Numbered from the stretch's first letter, positions 1-11,487 are shown. The stretch: DNA of 64,000 nucleotides from Pseudoalteromonas shioyasakiensis (GCF_024518675.1 NZ_JANIGL010000001.1:806001-870000), one strand, 5' to 3'. Program-made: numbers and translations. The notes: a model not told the origin generated them from the sequence alone.

Positions 1-843
1 GCCTGTACCTTGCCCTGCTTCGTTAGAGTAAATACCACGTTTTACACCCCAGCCAATCGCTGCACCAAAACCAGCTTGTGCTGTAAATGCATCTGAGAAA
101 ATCAATGAGAAGATTCCCGGTACTTTATCAACATTTAAAAATACCACGATCAACGCTAATACAATGTAACCTAGCGCCATAAATGGCACGACTACTTGGG
201 TAAAATTAGCAATACGCTTAATGCCACCAAAAATAATAAAGGCTAACACAATTAAAATAATCGCTAATGCCACTAATTTAAATGTACCAACCTCACCAAA
301 ACTCGTTGATACCATTTCACCATTACCAAATACTTGGGTAAACGCGTTACCGACGGCATTGGCTTGAACACCGGGTAAAAATACACCACACGCTATAATT
401 GCAGAAACGGCAAATAAAATACCCAACCACTTTTGCTCTAAGCAACGATCAAAATAGTAAGCTGGGCCACCCCGATATTGGCCGTCTTCTTCTGTTTTAT
501 AAATTTGCCCTAATGTAGACTCTGCATATGCAGTACTCGCACCTAAGAATGCAACAACCCACATCCAAAAAATTGCCCCTGGGCCACCAAAACCGATTGC
601 AGCAGCTACACCTGCGATGTTACCTACCCCAACACGTCCAGATAATGAAACGGCAAGAGCTTGGAAAGACGAAATACCCGTAGTTGAACGGTTAGAAGTG
701 AGTAACAGTTTACACATTTCTTTAAAGTGTCTAACCTGGGCAAAGCGAGTTAGAATTGAATAAAATAGACCTGCGCCTAGACATAAGTAAATGAGTGCGC
801 TACTCCAAACTACGTCATTAACGGCACTTACAAAAGCTTCCAT
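1..843 (-). CDS. Sodium:alanine/glycine symporter (AgcS family), partial
   Basis: The first 281 codons, from an ATG at 843, run off the left edge of the window, so the C-terminus is missing. The protein is an integral membrane symporter that imports alanine or glycine with Na+. Visible family signatures are GRVGVGNIAGVA near the N-terminus and SNEAGQGT at the truncated end, with strongly hydrophobic helices between. It is followed on its upstream side by about 320 bp without a gene. The family call is secure; the exact amino acid substrate is inferred from the family. Confidence 0.9.
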   Translation of the reverse strand, partial: MEAFVSAVNDVVWSSALIYLCLGAGLFYSILTRFAQVRHFKEMCKLLLTSNRSTTGISSFQALAVSLSGRVGVGNIAGVAAAIGFGGPGAIFWMWVVAFLGASTAYAESTLGQIYKTEEDGQYRGGPAYYFDRCLEQKWLGILFAVSAIIACGVFLPGVQANAVGNAFTQVFGNGEMVSTSFGEVGTFKLVALAIILIVLAFIIFGGIKRIANFTQVVVPFMALGYIVLALIVVFLNVDKVPGIFSLIFSDAFTAQAGFGAAIGWGVKRGIYSNEAGQGTG

Positions 844-1163
844 GGATATCCTCTATAATTATATTTTTTATTTTTAGTTACGAGACTCTGTTTTAGTTAC
901 TCAGAATGCGCGACATACGTAATAAATAAGAAAGCTTAATTAACTTTCAGCTTTTTTCATATTAACTTAAACCAATCACTTTAGTTAACACTTAATTTTC
1001 ATTATCACTAATTTATTCAACTGCCCGCACAAACTTTATGAAATATTATTCAAATTTTTGTTTTATATTTAAACAACTAAAGAGTTTCCTGCTGAATTTA
1101 CAATAAAGTTATCGCTCATATTGTAATGGGCATCAGCCTTAGTTAATGCCCATTACTTAGTGA
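844..1163. other. Intergenic region upstream of the symporter
   Basis: This AT-rich stretch should hold the symporter promoter. I see no ORF with codon bias and no RNA gene. It contains an 11-bp inverted repeat (1123-1133 with 1146-1156, 12-nt loop) just past the stop of the carboxypeptidase gene. The repeat lacks a U-tract on either strand, so it is at best a weak terminator or an RNA-stabilising hairpin. Confidence 0.5.
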
Positions 1164-2294
1164 TTATCTAAGCTTATCAACTACATTAACAATTGCCGCT
1201 AACGTGTCTTGACCAAACTGATAAGAACGACGATCAGACCAGCCATAATCTGGATCTGGTAGGTCGTTATTATCTTTAAATGGCATTTCAACGGTGTAAG
1301 CAAGTGCATTAAACTCTTGTGCAACCGCAGATGAGCCAACCGTTAAGTTAGCTTGGCCTGGTTCATCTTTGTCATAGCCATGAACATCCTGAAATTCAGG
1401 TGTTACAATATGCATTGCTGCTTTAAAGCTATCTTCTAAACCTTTTAAACGCTCGTCATAACATGGGATACCTTCACTACCAGCAAAGAAGTTATAAGGA
1501 ATAGCTTCATCACCGTGGATATCCAAATGCATGTCTAAGCCTGTTTCACGCATTTTATTAAGTACCAAATAAACTTCTGGGCTATTTTCCATACTCGGTG
1601 TTTGCCATTCACGGTTTAAATTAACCCCTTTTGCATTTGTACGCAGGTGCCCACGTACACTGCCATCTGGGTTCATGTTCGGCACTATATAGAAAATAGC
1701 TTTTGATAATAATGCAGCTGCGTGAGGGTCTTCATCATCAAGCAGCTTGTGTAATACACCTTCGACAAACCATTCTGCCATGGTTTCGCCTGGGTGTTGA
1801 CGAGCGGTGATCCAAATCGTTTTTTTATTTTCGTCACTTTCCCCACCAACACGTAATACACTCATATCACGGCCATCAAGTGTTTCACCTAATGTCTCAA
1901 GCTGACACGCTTCTTGGCTTTGCGCCCAAGTAATTAAGTCAAGGTGGCGTTCATAGCTATACGGTGCAAAATAGGCAAAATACACGGTGCCGCATTCAGG
2001 TTCTATTTCAAAGCTTAATGTACCGTCTTGATAGTTTGATGGTACTCGAAACCATGTTTGACGATCATATGAAGCAACCGCATGATAATCCGCCCAGCCA
2101 TCTGGGTATGCTGAATTTTCTAGGTTATTAATGTGTAGCTTATGGTTCTGAAAAGGCGTGGTTTCGAGACGGAAATGAAACCATTGGAAAAAATCAGACT
2201 CGTGATCTTTGTTGATTTCAAGCTGTATATTTAATGGATCAGTGGCTTCAATAACATTGATATTACCACTGTCAAAATTACTGGTGATTTTCAT
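1164..2294 (-). CDS. M14-family zinc carboxypeptidase, cytosolic carboxypeptidase-like
   Basis: A 376-residue protein without a signal peptide, so probably cytoplasmic. Residues 1-120 resemble the beta-sandwich that precedes the catalytic domain in cytosolic carboxypeptidases. The M14 domain follows with the zinc ligands H167 and E170 (HPGE), H260 (DIHGD), the substrate-binding NLNR at 225-228, and the catalytic glutamate E336 in TVEMPF. Eukaryotic relatives remove glutamate from tubulin tails; bacterial members have no settled substrate. It stands alone between the symporter and gap. The peptidase fold is sure; the physiological substrate is unknown. Confidence 0.85.
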   Translation of the reverse strand: MKITSNFDSGNINVIEATDPLNIQLEINKDHESDFFQWFHFRLETTPFQNHKLHINNLENSAYPDGWADYHAVASYDRQTWFRVPSNYQDGTLSFEIEPECGTVYFAYFAPYSYERHLDLITWAQSQEACQLETLGETLDGRDMSVLRVGGESDENKKTIWITARQHPGETMAEWFVEGVLHKLLDDEDPHAAALLSKAIFYIVPNMNPDGSVRGHLRTNAKGVNLNREWQTPSMENSPEVYLVLNKMRETGLDMHLDIHGDEAIPYNFFAGSEGIPCYDERLKGLEDSFKAAMHIVTPEFQDVHGYDKDEPGQANLTVGSSAVAQEFNALAYTVEMPFKDNNDLPDPDYGWSDRRSYQFGQDTLAAIVNVVDKLR

Positions 2295-2454
2295 CTAAAA
2301 TAAACCTTTAGGTTAAAAATAACTCCTAACCAGTCGCTTGTTAGTTAGAAATTAAACAACATCCCCTGATAAGGGAACGCTTTGTTAGTAAAATGTAGCA
2401 GAGTATAAACATACCCTACCACACGCTTAGAGCTTTGGAAAAAGTTCACGATTA

Positions 2455-2480
2455 AAAAAGCCAGCATCCGCTGGCTTTTT
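2455..2480 (-). terminator. Intrinsic terminator of gap
   Basis: A perfect 11-bp stem (2455-2465 with 2470-2480) with a 4-nt loop; the stem ends in a T-run on both strands. It lies 22 bp past the gap stop codon and could also stop transcripts from the other side. Confidence 0.85.
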
Positions 2481-2502
2481 GTAAACATTTAGCTATTAGT
2501 GA

Positions 2503-3945
2503 TTAACGTGGCAAGCTTGGGAATGAAACCTCAGCCATATCACGCATACAACGCACAACTTGGCAGCTATAGCCAAATTCATTATCGTACCAAACATAAA
2601 GTACAACGCGGTTGCCATCAACAATCGTCGCTTGTGAATCAACAACACCAGCATAACGGCTGCCAACTAAGTCAGTTGATACAATTTCAGTAGAAGCTGT
2701 GTAATCAATTTGGTCGCGTAAATCAGAGTGCAGCGCTGCATCTCGTAAGAAAGCGTTTAACTCTTCTACCGTCGTCTCTTTTGCTAAGTTTAAGTTCAAA
2801 ATAGCAAGCGATACATTTGGAGTAGGAACACGGATTGCATTACCTGTTAGCTTGCCTTCAAGCTCTGGTAGCGCTTTAGATACCGCTTTTGCTGCGCCAG
2901 TCTCGGTGATTACCATGTTAAGTGCTGCCGCACGGCCACGGCGTTCCGCTTTATGATAGTTATCAATCAGGTTTTGGTCATTGGTATATGAGTGAACCGT
3001 TTCAACATGGCCGTTATTGATACCAAACTTATCGTTTAATGCTTTAAGTGTTGGTGTAATTGCATTTGTGGTACAGCTTGCTGCACAAACAATTTTATCT
3101 TCAGGTAGGATATCTTGGTTATTTACACCATAAACGATGTTCTTGATGTTACCTTTTGCAGGGGCAGTTAATAATACTTTTGCAGCACCTTTAGATTCTA
3201 AATGTTGACCAAGGCCAGCTTCATCTTTCCAGATACCTGTGTTATCGACAACCAGTGCGTTTTCGATGCCATAGGCTGTGTAGTCTACTTCGCTTGGCGA
3301 ATTTGCATAGATAATTTGAATATAACTACCATTTGCTTTAATTGCATTGCGCTCTTTATCAATAGTAATAGATCCATTGAATGGACCATGAATTGAATCA
3401 CGGCGTAAAAGGCTTGCACGTTTTTCAAGGTCGCCCTCTTTACCACCACGTACAACAATTGCACGTAAGCGTAAATCTGCATAAGGGCCTGATTTTTCAA
3501 TTAATAAGCGGGCTAGTAAACGGCCAATACGACCAAAGCCATATAACACTACATCACGGGGCTCTTTTGCTGTTGAGTTAATGATTTCAGCAAGTTCATC
3601 ATTTAAGTATTCTTCGACAGAGCGGCCCTTAGCAGCGTCGTTAAATAAGTAACCATAGGCAAGTTTACCAATATCAATACGTGCGGAGTTTAAGTCCATT
3701 TTGCTGATAGCTTCAAGAAATGGAAAGCTTTCGCGTAGACGTAGTTTAGTGCCTTCAAACTGCGCCACTGTTTTATGAGACTTGATGATATCAATAGTGC
3801 TTGCATTAACCAGAGGACGACCGTAAACCGCAATTTCAACACCACGATTACGGTAAAGTTTACCTATAATCGGTTGCATGCTTTCTGCGTAATCTTGGCG
3901 CTCTTGCCAGCTATTTGTATATTCTAACTCGTGAGATGAGGTCAT
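2503..3945 (-). CDS. gap: Glyceraldehyde-3-phosphate dehydrogenase, long form
   Basis: NAD(P)-dependent oxidation of glyceraldehyde 3-phosphate to 1,3-bisphosphoglycerate in central carbon metabolism. The 480-residue protein has a roughly 130-residue N-terminal extension absent from the usual 330-340-residue enzyme. Then comes the Rossmann motif GFGRIGR at 136-142, the catalytic cysteine C291 in SCTTN, and H318 in the ETVHSYT segment. This long form is known in several marine gammaproteobacteria. Whether it works in glycolysis or gluconeogenesis cannot be read from the sequence. It is monocistronic, divergent from the lipoprotein gene, and ends in a strong terminator. Confidence 0.95.
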   Translation of the reverse strand: MTSSHELEYTNSWQERQDYAESMQPIIGKLYRNRGVEIAVYGRPLVNASTIDIIKSHKTVAQFEGTKLRLRESFPFLEAISKMDLNSARIDIGKLAYGYLFNDAAKGRSVEEYLNDELAEIINSTAKEPRDVVLYGFGRIGRLLARLLIEKSGPYADLRLRAIVVRGGKEGDLEKRASLLRRDSIHGPFNGSITIDKERNAIKANGSYIQIIYANSPSEVDYTAYGIENALVVDNTGIWKDEAGLGQHLESKGAAKVLLTAPAKGNIKNIVYGVNNQDILPEDKIVCAASCTTNAITPTLKALNDKFGINNGHVETVHSYTNDQNLIDNYHKAERRGRAAALNMVITETGAAKAVSKALPELEGKLTGNAIRVPTPNVSLAILNLNLAKETTVEELNAFLRDAALHSDLRDQIDYTASTEIVSTDLVGSRYAGVVDSQATIVDGNRVVLYVWYDNEFGYSCQVVRCMRDMAEVSFPSLPR

Positions 3946-4122
3946 GTTTTTTACCTAATTAAACAGTTTTTGAACGGATAACCACAGTACAAATTTAGCA
4001 TGTGAGAGCAATCTGTTACCGTGGACAGCGCTATTCTAATTTAAACTCACTTTATTCTCCACTGTTACAGATCAATTCATTGCGCTAGAATAAGTAAGAA
4101 ATTATTACTGTAGGGTTAAAGG

Positions 4123-4923
4123 ATGTTGCTCAGAGCAAGTGTATTATTAAGTTTATTAGTACTAACCGGGTGTGAAGAGCCGCTTACTCAAGCGAAGGTT
4201 TGTAAAGAAACCCCAGGATTATGTAACGATTTAAATAAAGACAGTCACTGTAAAAAACAGCGAGCTGAGGTGATCATGGCTCGATACCATGAATACAAAC
4301 AACCAACTGAAGAAAATAAATACTCTTTGTTACAAGGCTTTGAGTCTTATAGCCAGTGTGTGTCCCTTGCAGCAAAAATTGAACACATTAAGCTCAAAGA
4401 AAAAACTACTTCTCGAGTTGAGGGTCATCTAACAAGTATCAAAGAAATGACCCGTATTTATCAAGACACAGAAGACACTAATCACCCTGGCCTGCTTTAT
4501 TATCACTGGTCTCGCAATAATGATCAGTCTGCGCTGACTAAACTTTTAGCGCTAGAAGATGATCCAAGTGTAACGAATGATGCACAAATGCAGTTTTTCT
4601 TAGCAACCTATTACATTAAGTTTGATGAAGAAAAAACCATTGATTTACTCTATAAAACATTAGAGCTAAATAAAGCAGATGAAACACCTAACCCTGAAGT
4701 TTACATGACTTTAGTTAGTTTATTTAATAAACATGAGAAATATAAACATGCTTATACGTTTGCTCGAATCGCCCAGTTATCTGGCGTAACAAATATAGAG
4801 ATAATCCCGATTGAAAACCAACTCACAGCTTCAGGTAAAAGCTTAGATAGCCTAGAAACGCTTGCCCAACAAACCTTTGATAGTATTCAAAATGGTCAGT
4901 TTGTGTCACCAAGAGATTTTTAA
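4123..4923 (+). CDS. Putative lipoprotein, DUF2989-like
   Basis: A 266-residue protein with a short hydrophobic signal ending in a lipobox (LTGC, cysteine 17), so it is probably a membrane-anchored lipoprotein. After the lipobox come several cysteines (VCKETPGLC and a later CKK pattern), then a mainly helical body with TPR-like character in the second half. The cysteine pattern recalls DUF2989 proteins of Alteromonadales, recognised from memory only. Function is unknown. It is divergent from gap and converges on ihfA across a shared terminator. Confidence 0.7.
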   Translation: MLLRASVLLSLLVLTGCEEPLTQAKVCKETPGLCNDLNKDSHCKKQRAEVIMARYHEYKQPTEENKYSLLQGFESYSQCVSLAAKIEHIKLKEKTTSRVEGHLTSIKEMTRIYQDTEDTNHPGLLYYHWSRNNDQSALTKLLALEDDPSVTNDAQMQFFLATYYIKFDEEKTIDLLYKTLELNKADETPNPEVYMTLVSLFNKHEKYKHAYTFARIAQLSGVTNIEIIPIENQLTASGKSLDSLETLAQQTFDSIQNGQFVSPRDF

Positions 4924-4964
4924 TTATCGATGCCTGTATTAACTCGGGCCATAAAACTTAAAAG

Positions 4965-4990
4965 AAAAAGGCAGCTTACGCTGCCTTTTT
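4965..4990. terminator. Bidirectional terminator between lipoprotein gene and ihfA
   Basis: An 11-bp perfect stem (4965-4975 with 4980-4990), 4-nt loop, with A-rich and T-rich flanks. Its right edge touches the ihfA stop codon, so it serves the convergent genes on both strands. Confidence 0.9.
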
Positions 4991-5290
4991 TTATTTTGTT
5001 TTGCTGGTGCCTACTTCAACACGAGTCTTTAACTTCTGGCCCGGTCTAAAAGTGACCACTCGACGCGCCGAAATAGGAATATCTTCTCCTGTTTTCGGAT
5101 TACGCCCTGGCCTTTCTTTTTTATCACGAAGATCAAAGTTACCAAATCCAGAGAGCTTAACCTGCTCGCCTTTTTCAAGCGCTGAGCGGATTTCTTCAAA
5201 AAACGCTTCAACTAAATCTTTGGCATCTTTTTTATTGATCCCGAGTTTTTCAAATAGGTGTTCAGCTATGTCGGCTTTAGTAAGCGCCAT
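4991..5290 (-). CDS. ihfA: Integration host factor alpha subunit
   Basis: 99 residues, the same length as E. coli IHF-alpha, with the typical start [12 protein letters not shown] and the DNA-bending arm around [12 protein letters not shown]. It forms a heterodimer with IHF-beta, bends DNA at specific sites, and acts as a nucleoid and recombination/transcription cofactor. It starts 2 bp after the pheT stop, so it is the last gene of a pheS-pheT-ihfA operon, the same order as in E. coli. Confidence 0.98.
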   Translation of the reverse strand: MALTKADIAEHLFEKLGINKKDAKDLVEAFFEEIRSALEKGEQVKLSGFGNFDLRDKKERPGRNPKTGEDIPISARRVVTFRPGQKLKTRVEVGTSKTK

Positions 5291-5292
5291 AT

Positions 5293-7680
5293 CTAGTCCC
5301 TCAACGATGCATTAAACTGTTCGGCCAGTGCGGCCACCACGTTATCAACTACCTGATTGATATCTTTCTCTTCGAGTGTTCTATCAACCGCCTGCAGTGT
5401 TAGAGCAATCGCCAAACTCTTATAATTTGGCTCAATACCTTTGCCCTTATACACATCGAATAAGTTTAGGTCAACCAATTGATTTCCGCCAACTTTTTCT
5501 ATCACTGATAAAATGTCGCCAGATTTCACCTGATCTTCCACTAAAATAGCGATGTCGCGGCGGTTTGAAGGGAACTTAGATACCCCTACTGCTTCAGGTA
5601 AATTTCTTTTTTCAATTGCTGACATTTCAATTTCAAACACATAAGCCGCATTATTAATATCTAACGATTTTTGTACTTGAGGATGAATTGCACCAAAGAA
5701 ACCTACTTTTTTGCCATCAACGTAGATAGCTGCAGATTGGCCCGGATGTAAACCATCAGACTGCTCTGCTTTGATCTCAAAACGATTTATATCATTTGTT
5801 AATGAAAGTAATGCTTCAACATCACCTTTTAAATCATAAAAGTCAACATTACGCTTTTCTTCAACCCAATGTTCGCCATGGGCAAGGCCGGTTATTACAC
5901 CACCAATAACAGCTACTTGATTAACGCCATTTTCTGCGTTTTCATCACGTAAAAACTTAAGGCCATGTTCGAATAAACGAATACGTGGCTGCTGACGATT
6001 TTGGTTATAGACCAGTGATGCTAATAATCCAGGCATTAAGCTTACACGCATTGCCGACATATCACTTGAAATCGGATGCGGTAAGATCAGTGCATCGCTG
6101 TCAGGGTGCAGAATTGTTTGTACTTTTGGATCAACAAAACTGTAAGTGATAGCTTCTTGATAACCACGGGTAACAAGTGCATTGCGGAATTTACTCACGG
6201 CAATAGTTGCTTCGTTATGGGTGGTCATTTTTAATTTAGCAGTGGGTGCTACATTAGGAATACTGTTGTAACCAAATACACGTGCCACTTCTTCAATCAA
6301 ATCTTCTTCGATACGGATATCAAAACGATAGCTTGGTACATCAGCACTCCAAACACCATCTACAATTTTTACATCTAAACCTAAGCGAGTAAGAATATCT
6401 GTTACTTTTTCATCGGCTATATGATGGCCAATCACTCTGTCTAAGCGCTCGCGACGCAAGCGCACTTCAGTTACTTTAGGTAACTTGTCTGTAGCGATCG
6501 CTTCAACAACGGGACCTGCTTCACCGCCGACAATCTCAAGCAGTAATGCTGTAGCGCGCTCCATTGCATCGTGTTGTAATGCAAAGTCAACACCACGCTC
6601 GTAGCGGTGTGATGCATCTGTGTGCAAACCATAGCTACGTGCTTGGCCTGCAATGGCAACAGGGTTAAAAAACGCGCTTTCTAATAAAATATCTGACGTT
6701 TTCTCAGTAACACCTGATTGCTCACCACCAAAAATACCAGCAATTGCCAGCGCTTTATTATGATCAGCAATAACCAAGGTTGATCCATTTAATTTTGCCG
6801 TATTACCGTCAAGTAAAACAAGCTCTTCATCAACATTGGCACTGCGTACTTTAATACCGCCTTCAATGGCATTTAAGTCAAATGCATGCATTGGGTGACC
6901 AAGCTCTAAAAGTACATAATTAGTAACGTCAACCACAGGGTCAATGGAGCGGATGCCACTACGACGTAGCTTTTCTACCATCCAAAGCGGTGTTTCTGCA
7001 TTAAGGTTGATGCCTTTAATAACACGCCCTAAATAACGCGGGCACGCATCTTCATTAACCAATTCGATAGACACTTTGTCATCGATTGTCGCAGCCACAG
7101 CTGGGATCTCTAATGCTTTAACATCAATGCTGTTAAGTACACCTACTTCACGAGCAATGCCTTTAATACCTAAGCAATCACCGCGGTTAGGCGTTAAATC
7201 AACATCGATAATATTATCATCAAGGCTCAAGTATTCACGTAAATCGGTGCCTACAGGCGCATCTAATGGCAATTCCATGATGCCATCGCCTTCTTCGCTA
7301 ATACCTAGCTCTACGAACGCACACAGCATGCCGTGAGAGGGTTGACCACGCAGCTTAGCTTTCTTAATTTTAAAATCACCAGGTAACACAGCGCCAACAG
7401 TTGCTACTGCAACCTTAATACCTTGGCGACAGTTAGGTGCACCACATACGATATCAAGTAGCTCATCGCCACCGACATTGATTTTGGTTACACGTAGTTT
7501 ATCTGCGTCAGGGTGTTGTCCGCATTCAACTACTTCACCAACCACAACGCCATTAAATTCTGCTGCCGCTGGCTCAACACCATCCACTTCAAGGCCGGCC
7601 ATTGATAACTGTTCCGAAAGAGCCTGCGTATCAATTGCAGGGTTAACCCACTCTCTTAACCACTTTTCACTAAATTTCAT
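5293..7680 (-). CDS. pheT: Phenylalanyl-tRNA synthetase beta subunit
   Basis: 795 residues, matching the E. coli length. With PheS it forms the alpha2-beta2 enzyme that charges tRNA-Phe. The N-terminal region carries the tRNA-binding EMAP/OB-like domain, the middle holds B3/B4 editing and B5 domains, and the C-terminus has the ferredoxin-like anticodon-binding domain ([14 protein letters not shown]). It starts 15 bp after pheS and ends 2 bp before ihfA. Confidence 0.98.
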   Translation of the reverse strand: MKFSEKWLREWVNPAIDTQALSEQLSMAGLEVDGVEPAAAEFNGVVVGEVVECGQHPDADKLRVTKINVGGDELLDIVCGAPNCRQGIKVAVATVGAVLPGDFKIKKAKLRGQPSHGMLCAFVELGISEEGDGIMELPLDAPVGTDLREYLSLDDNIIDVDLTPNRGDCLGIKGIAREVGVLNSIDVKALEIPAVAATIDDKVSIELVNEDACPRYLGRVIKGINLNAETPLWMVEKLRRSGIRSIDPVVDVTNYVLLELGHPMHAFDLNAIEGGIKVRSANVDEELVLLDGNTAKLNGSTLVIADHNKALAIAGIFGGEQSGVTEKTSDILLESAFFNPVAIAGQARSYGLHTDASHRYERGVDFALQHDAMERATALLLEIVGGEAGPVVEAIATDKLPKVTEVRLRRERLDRVIGHHIADEKVTDILTRLGLDVKIVDGVWSADVPSYRFDIRIEEDLIEEVARVFGYNSIPNVAPTAKLKMTTHNEATIAVSKFRNALVTRGYQEAITYSFVDPKVQTILHPDSDALILPHPISSDMSAMRVSLMPGLLASLVYNQNRQQPRIRLFEHGLKFLRDENAENGVNQVAVIGGVITGLAHGEHWVEEKRNVDFYDLKGDVEALLSLTNDINRFEIKAEQSDGLHPGQSAAIYVDGKKVGFFGAIHPQVQKSLDINNAAYVFEIEMSAIEKRNLPEAVGVSKFPSNRRDIAILVEDQVKSGDILSVIEKVGGNQLVDLNLFDVYKGKGIEPNYKSLAIALTLQAVDRTLEEKDINQVVDNVVAALAEQFNASLRD

Positions 7681-7695
7681 TTTATTTCTTCACTC

Positions 7696-8691
<996 letters not shown>

Positions 8692-8819
8692 TCACAGAAG
8701 GTGATTACAATTTTGTTGACTAATGATAACTGAAACCAAGGACTAGATTCTAGGCTTTATACGAATCTTATTGAATTCTTTCTTATTAACAGACCTTGTA
8801 AAGCAAGTTAAGGGGGTAT

Positions 8820-9530
8820 TTACAGCTTTAACGCGGATTTTATAAAAGGAATTGTGAGTTTTCGCTGCGCCGCCATCGATGCATGGTCAAGTTTATCTAA
8901 CACTTCTAATAGCGCTCTCATGTCACGGCTCAATCGGGTTAATAAAAAACGAGCACACTCATCACTGAGTTCAAGCCCTCGCATATTTGCACGCTTGACT
9001 AACGCTTCCGCTTTATCATCGTCACTCATTGAACGAATTTGAAATGTTGTTCCCCATTTCAATCGCGACTCTAAATCAGGGAGTGAAATATTAAGCATGT
9101 CTGGCAATAAGTCTGCGGTAACCACTAAACACTTACCAGGCTCATTAAACCGGTTAAAGAAATTAAATAATGCTTTTTCCCACGCATCATTGCCAGCCAC
9201 TAAATGAACATCATCGATACAGAGCACATCGAGCGCGTCCAGCCCATCGAGTACCATTGGCCCAAAATCAATGACCTCACGCATGGATAGCAACATAGTG
9301 GAGAGTCCACGTTCTTGCGCATGAATGCAGGTTGCATAGAGTAAGTGAGATTTACCTGAATCACCTAAACCACACAGGTATGTGTATTGAAACGTATTGG
9401 CCAGGCTTTTAAATGCATTCTTTAAGTGACTAACTTCTAAAGAGTTCTCACCACCAAAATACGATGCAAAAGTTTCATCATCAGGCAATGTAACCGGTAA
9501 CGCCATTTGCACGGGCTCTAACGCCTGCAT
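8820..9530 (-). CDS. hda: DnaA regulatory inactivator Hda
   Basis: 236 residues from the ATG at 9530, which overlaps the DUF2066 stop codon as TAATG and implies translational coupling; an in-frame ATG at 9545 would add five residues. Hda is a DnaA-like AAA+ protein that works with the beta clamp to hydrolyse DnaA-ATP after initiation. The clamp-binding motif QMALP is at the N-terminus, followed by a P-loop (GDSGKS), Walker B (LCIDDVHL) and the family's conserved C-terminal RKLTIPFIK. Confidence 0.96.
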   Translation of the reverse strand: MQALEPVQMALPVTLPDDETFASYFGGENSLEVSHLKNAFKSLANTFQYTYLCGLGDSGKSHLLYATCIHAQERGLSTMLLSMREVIDFGPMVLDGLDALDVLCIDDVHLVAGNDAWEKALFNFFNRFNEPGKCLVVTADLLPDMLNISLPDLESRLKWGTTFQIRSMSDDDKAEALVKRANMRGLELSDECARFLLTRLSRDMRALLEVLDKLDHASMAAQRKLTIPFIKSALKL

Positions 9531-10585
9531 TATAGCCCAACCCATTGGTAATCAAGGTCGTCTTCAGAGGCAACTTGATAGAAGGCTTTAGGGTCAATAA
9601 AGGCTTCAAATGCACGATCTAGTTCAAGTGCTTTTTTAAAGTCACTTAACGAGCCTGTATGATTGACTTCGAAGTAGATAGTTTGTGTATCACGAGAGCG
9701 AATAACGACGTTTGTTACCACACTCAAACTTTCTAAGCGTCTCTTTGCTAGCTCTATATCAACAAAACTTTGCGTGCCTTTGAGTTTAAAGACCGCTTTT
9801 GCAAGCTGGCCTGTCGCATTTGGATCAACCGCATATTCAGCAGCCAGCCCTGCCGCTAAACTATCTATCATTAGAGCAATAGTTTGCTGTTTATCACCTG
9901 TTAAACGGTTGGCTTCGAATAAGTCATCATTTGTAAAACGCCAATCCAGTACCCAGTTTTCGCTGTCTTTTTGAGTATATAACCGCGCTGTAATGCTGCG
10001 CTCGGCTCTATATCTACTTGATGCTTGCTCTACTGGTTCAGAAAAGTTACCCCACACTTCAGGTATCCCCACTAATGCTCGATCTTGTAAATCGAGTAAT
10101 GGCACAACCACAGGTAAACCTCGGCGGGCTGCAGTATCATATATAAGCTGTTCTAATTGTGGGTAACTTTCTTGAGTAACCAGCTCTCGACGCCAGTTAT
10201 CTTCAATTGCTAACCAAATAGCCACTAACGGTCGGCGAGTCCCCCAAAGTGGCAAGTTGAGTTCTTTAACTAAGGCATTAATTTTATTGGCTTCAAATTT
10301 TACAACAAGTTTCAGTGTGCCATCTGCTTTCTCATCATATTCAAATTTAAGCATATAATCAGAAATATCTTTACTACGTTGTTTCGCAAGCGGGTTTTGA
10401 TCTGCATACGGATCACCACTTACTTTGACCAATACATTCAATAATGCTGCACGGCTTGCTGTTAAACGCGCATCTCGAGATTTATCTTCAACTTTTAAAA
10501 TATCTTGGTACAGATCAGTGACTTCAACAGCTTTAACATAGAAGCACAGGAAAAATGCGGTAAGGAAAATTAATAATCTAGACAC
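9530..10585 (-). CDS. DUF2066 domain-containing exported protein
   Basis: 351 residues with an N-terminal signal peptide (MSRLLIFLTAFFLCFYVKA), so periplasmic or membrane-associated. The body matches what I know of DUF2066, a family of unknown function common in Alteromonadales and Vibrionales and usually placed before hda. It overlaps hda at TAATG, so the two are translated together, but no functional tie to replication control is known. The family call is good; function is unassigned. Confidence 0.85.
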   Translation of the reverse strand: MSRLLIFLTAFFLCFYVKAVEVTDLYQDILKVEDKSRDARLTASRAALLNVLVKVSGDPYADQNPLAKQRSKDISDYMLKFEYDEKADGTLKLVVKFEANKINALVKELNLPLWGTRRPLVAIWLAIEDNWRRELVTQESYPQLEQLIYDTAARRGLPVVVPLLDLQDRALVGIPEVWGNFSEPVEQASSRYRAERSITARLYTQKDSENWVLDWRFTNDDLFEANRLTGDKQQTIALMIDSLAAGLAAEYAVDPNATGQLAKAVFKLKGTQSFVDIELAKRRLESLSVVTNVVIRSRDTQTIYFEVNHTGSLSDFKKALELDRAFEAFIDPKAFYQVASEDDLDYQWVGL

Positions 10586-10799
10586 AGGCCATTAGTTCTT
10601 GGTTTTAAACTAAATTGATCCTAATTCAAAGCAACGCACAAAGCAAAAATATATTTCAAATAGTCGACGATTTCACGCTTTATATCTAAAAGCGAATTAA
10701 TGACTGTTAAACCTTATACAAACAACGATTATTTTGGTGTAATTGGCTCGTTCTTGGTATTGTCTGAAGATAATAATGAACAGTTAGTGATTTGATGTA

Positions 10800-11417
10800 A
10801 TGGTTGATTTAGCAGTACTTGCGGTTTTTATACCAACATTCTTTTTTGTCTCAATAACTCCAGGCATGTGTATGACATTAGCCATGACATTGGGTATGAG
10901 TATAGGCGTAAGACGCACCCTTTGGATGATGCTCGGTGAGTTATTAGGTGTAGCCCTTGTCGCTATCGCGGCTGTATTAGGTGTAGCAAGTGTCATGCTA
11001 AATTACCCGCAGGCATTTTCAATCTTAAAGTGGGTCGGTGGTGCGTATTTAGTGTTTATTGGCATAAGCATGTGGGGTGATAAGACAAAAATAAATTTAG
11101 ATAATCAACAAACCAGTAAAGTAAGTCGCAAAACACTATTTAGCCAAGGCTTAATTACTGCCATTGCTAATCCCAAAGGCTGGGCTTTTATGATTTCGTT
11201 GCTGCCCCCTTTTATTAATATTGATTATGCGATTGCCCCCCAACTCAGTATTTTGGTTGCGGTGATACTTGTTAGTGAATTTGTTTGTATGATGGCCTAT
11301 GCAACGGGTGGTAAAAGTTTACGCTTATTTTTAAGCCGCGGTGATAATATAAAGTGGATGAACACAATTGCCGGTAGTTTAATGGTAGCGGTCGGTATTT
11401 GGTTGGCTATTGGGTAA
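10800..11417 (+). CDS. LysE-family amino acid exporter
   Basis: 205 residues, almost entirely hydrophobic with about six membrane helices and the family's N-terminal SITPGM motif and central ANPKGW motif. LysE/RhtB proteins export amino acids or related small molecules through the inner membrane. It is divergent from the DUF2066 gene and convergent with the S9 peptidase gene. The substrate cannot be told from sequence. Confidence 0.92.
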   Translation: MVDLAVLAVFIPTFFFVSITPGMCMTLAMTLGMSIGVRRTLWMMLGELLGVALVAIAAVLGVASVMLNYPQAFSILKWVGGAYLVFIGISMWGDKTKINLDNQQTSKVSRKTLFSQGLITAIANPKGWAFMISLLPPFINIDYAIAPQLSILVAVILVSEFVCMMAYATGGKSLRLFLSRGDNIKWMNTIAGSLMVAVGIWLAIG

Positions 11418-11449
11418 ACCTCTCTTAATCGCTGAAGAGACTTTAAGAA

Positions 11450-11487
11450 AAGCTGGCAACTACCGAAAAGTGAGTAGCTGACAGCTT
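11450..11487 (-). terminator. Imperfect stem-loop between lysE-like and S9 peptidase genes
   Basis: Two 14-nt arms (11450-11463 and 11474-11487) pair with three interruptions. On the minus strand the stem is followed by a TTTTCTT stretch, so it may end the S9 peptidase transcript. A second smaller hairpin (11494-11499 with 11511-11516) lies closer to the peptidase stop. Confidence 0.5.

Noticed and set aside
4021..4038. Partial match to the LacI-type operator upstream of gap
   Set aside because: Only about 11 of 18 positions match and the palindrome is broken in its right arm.
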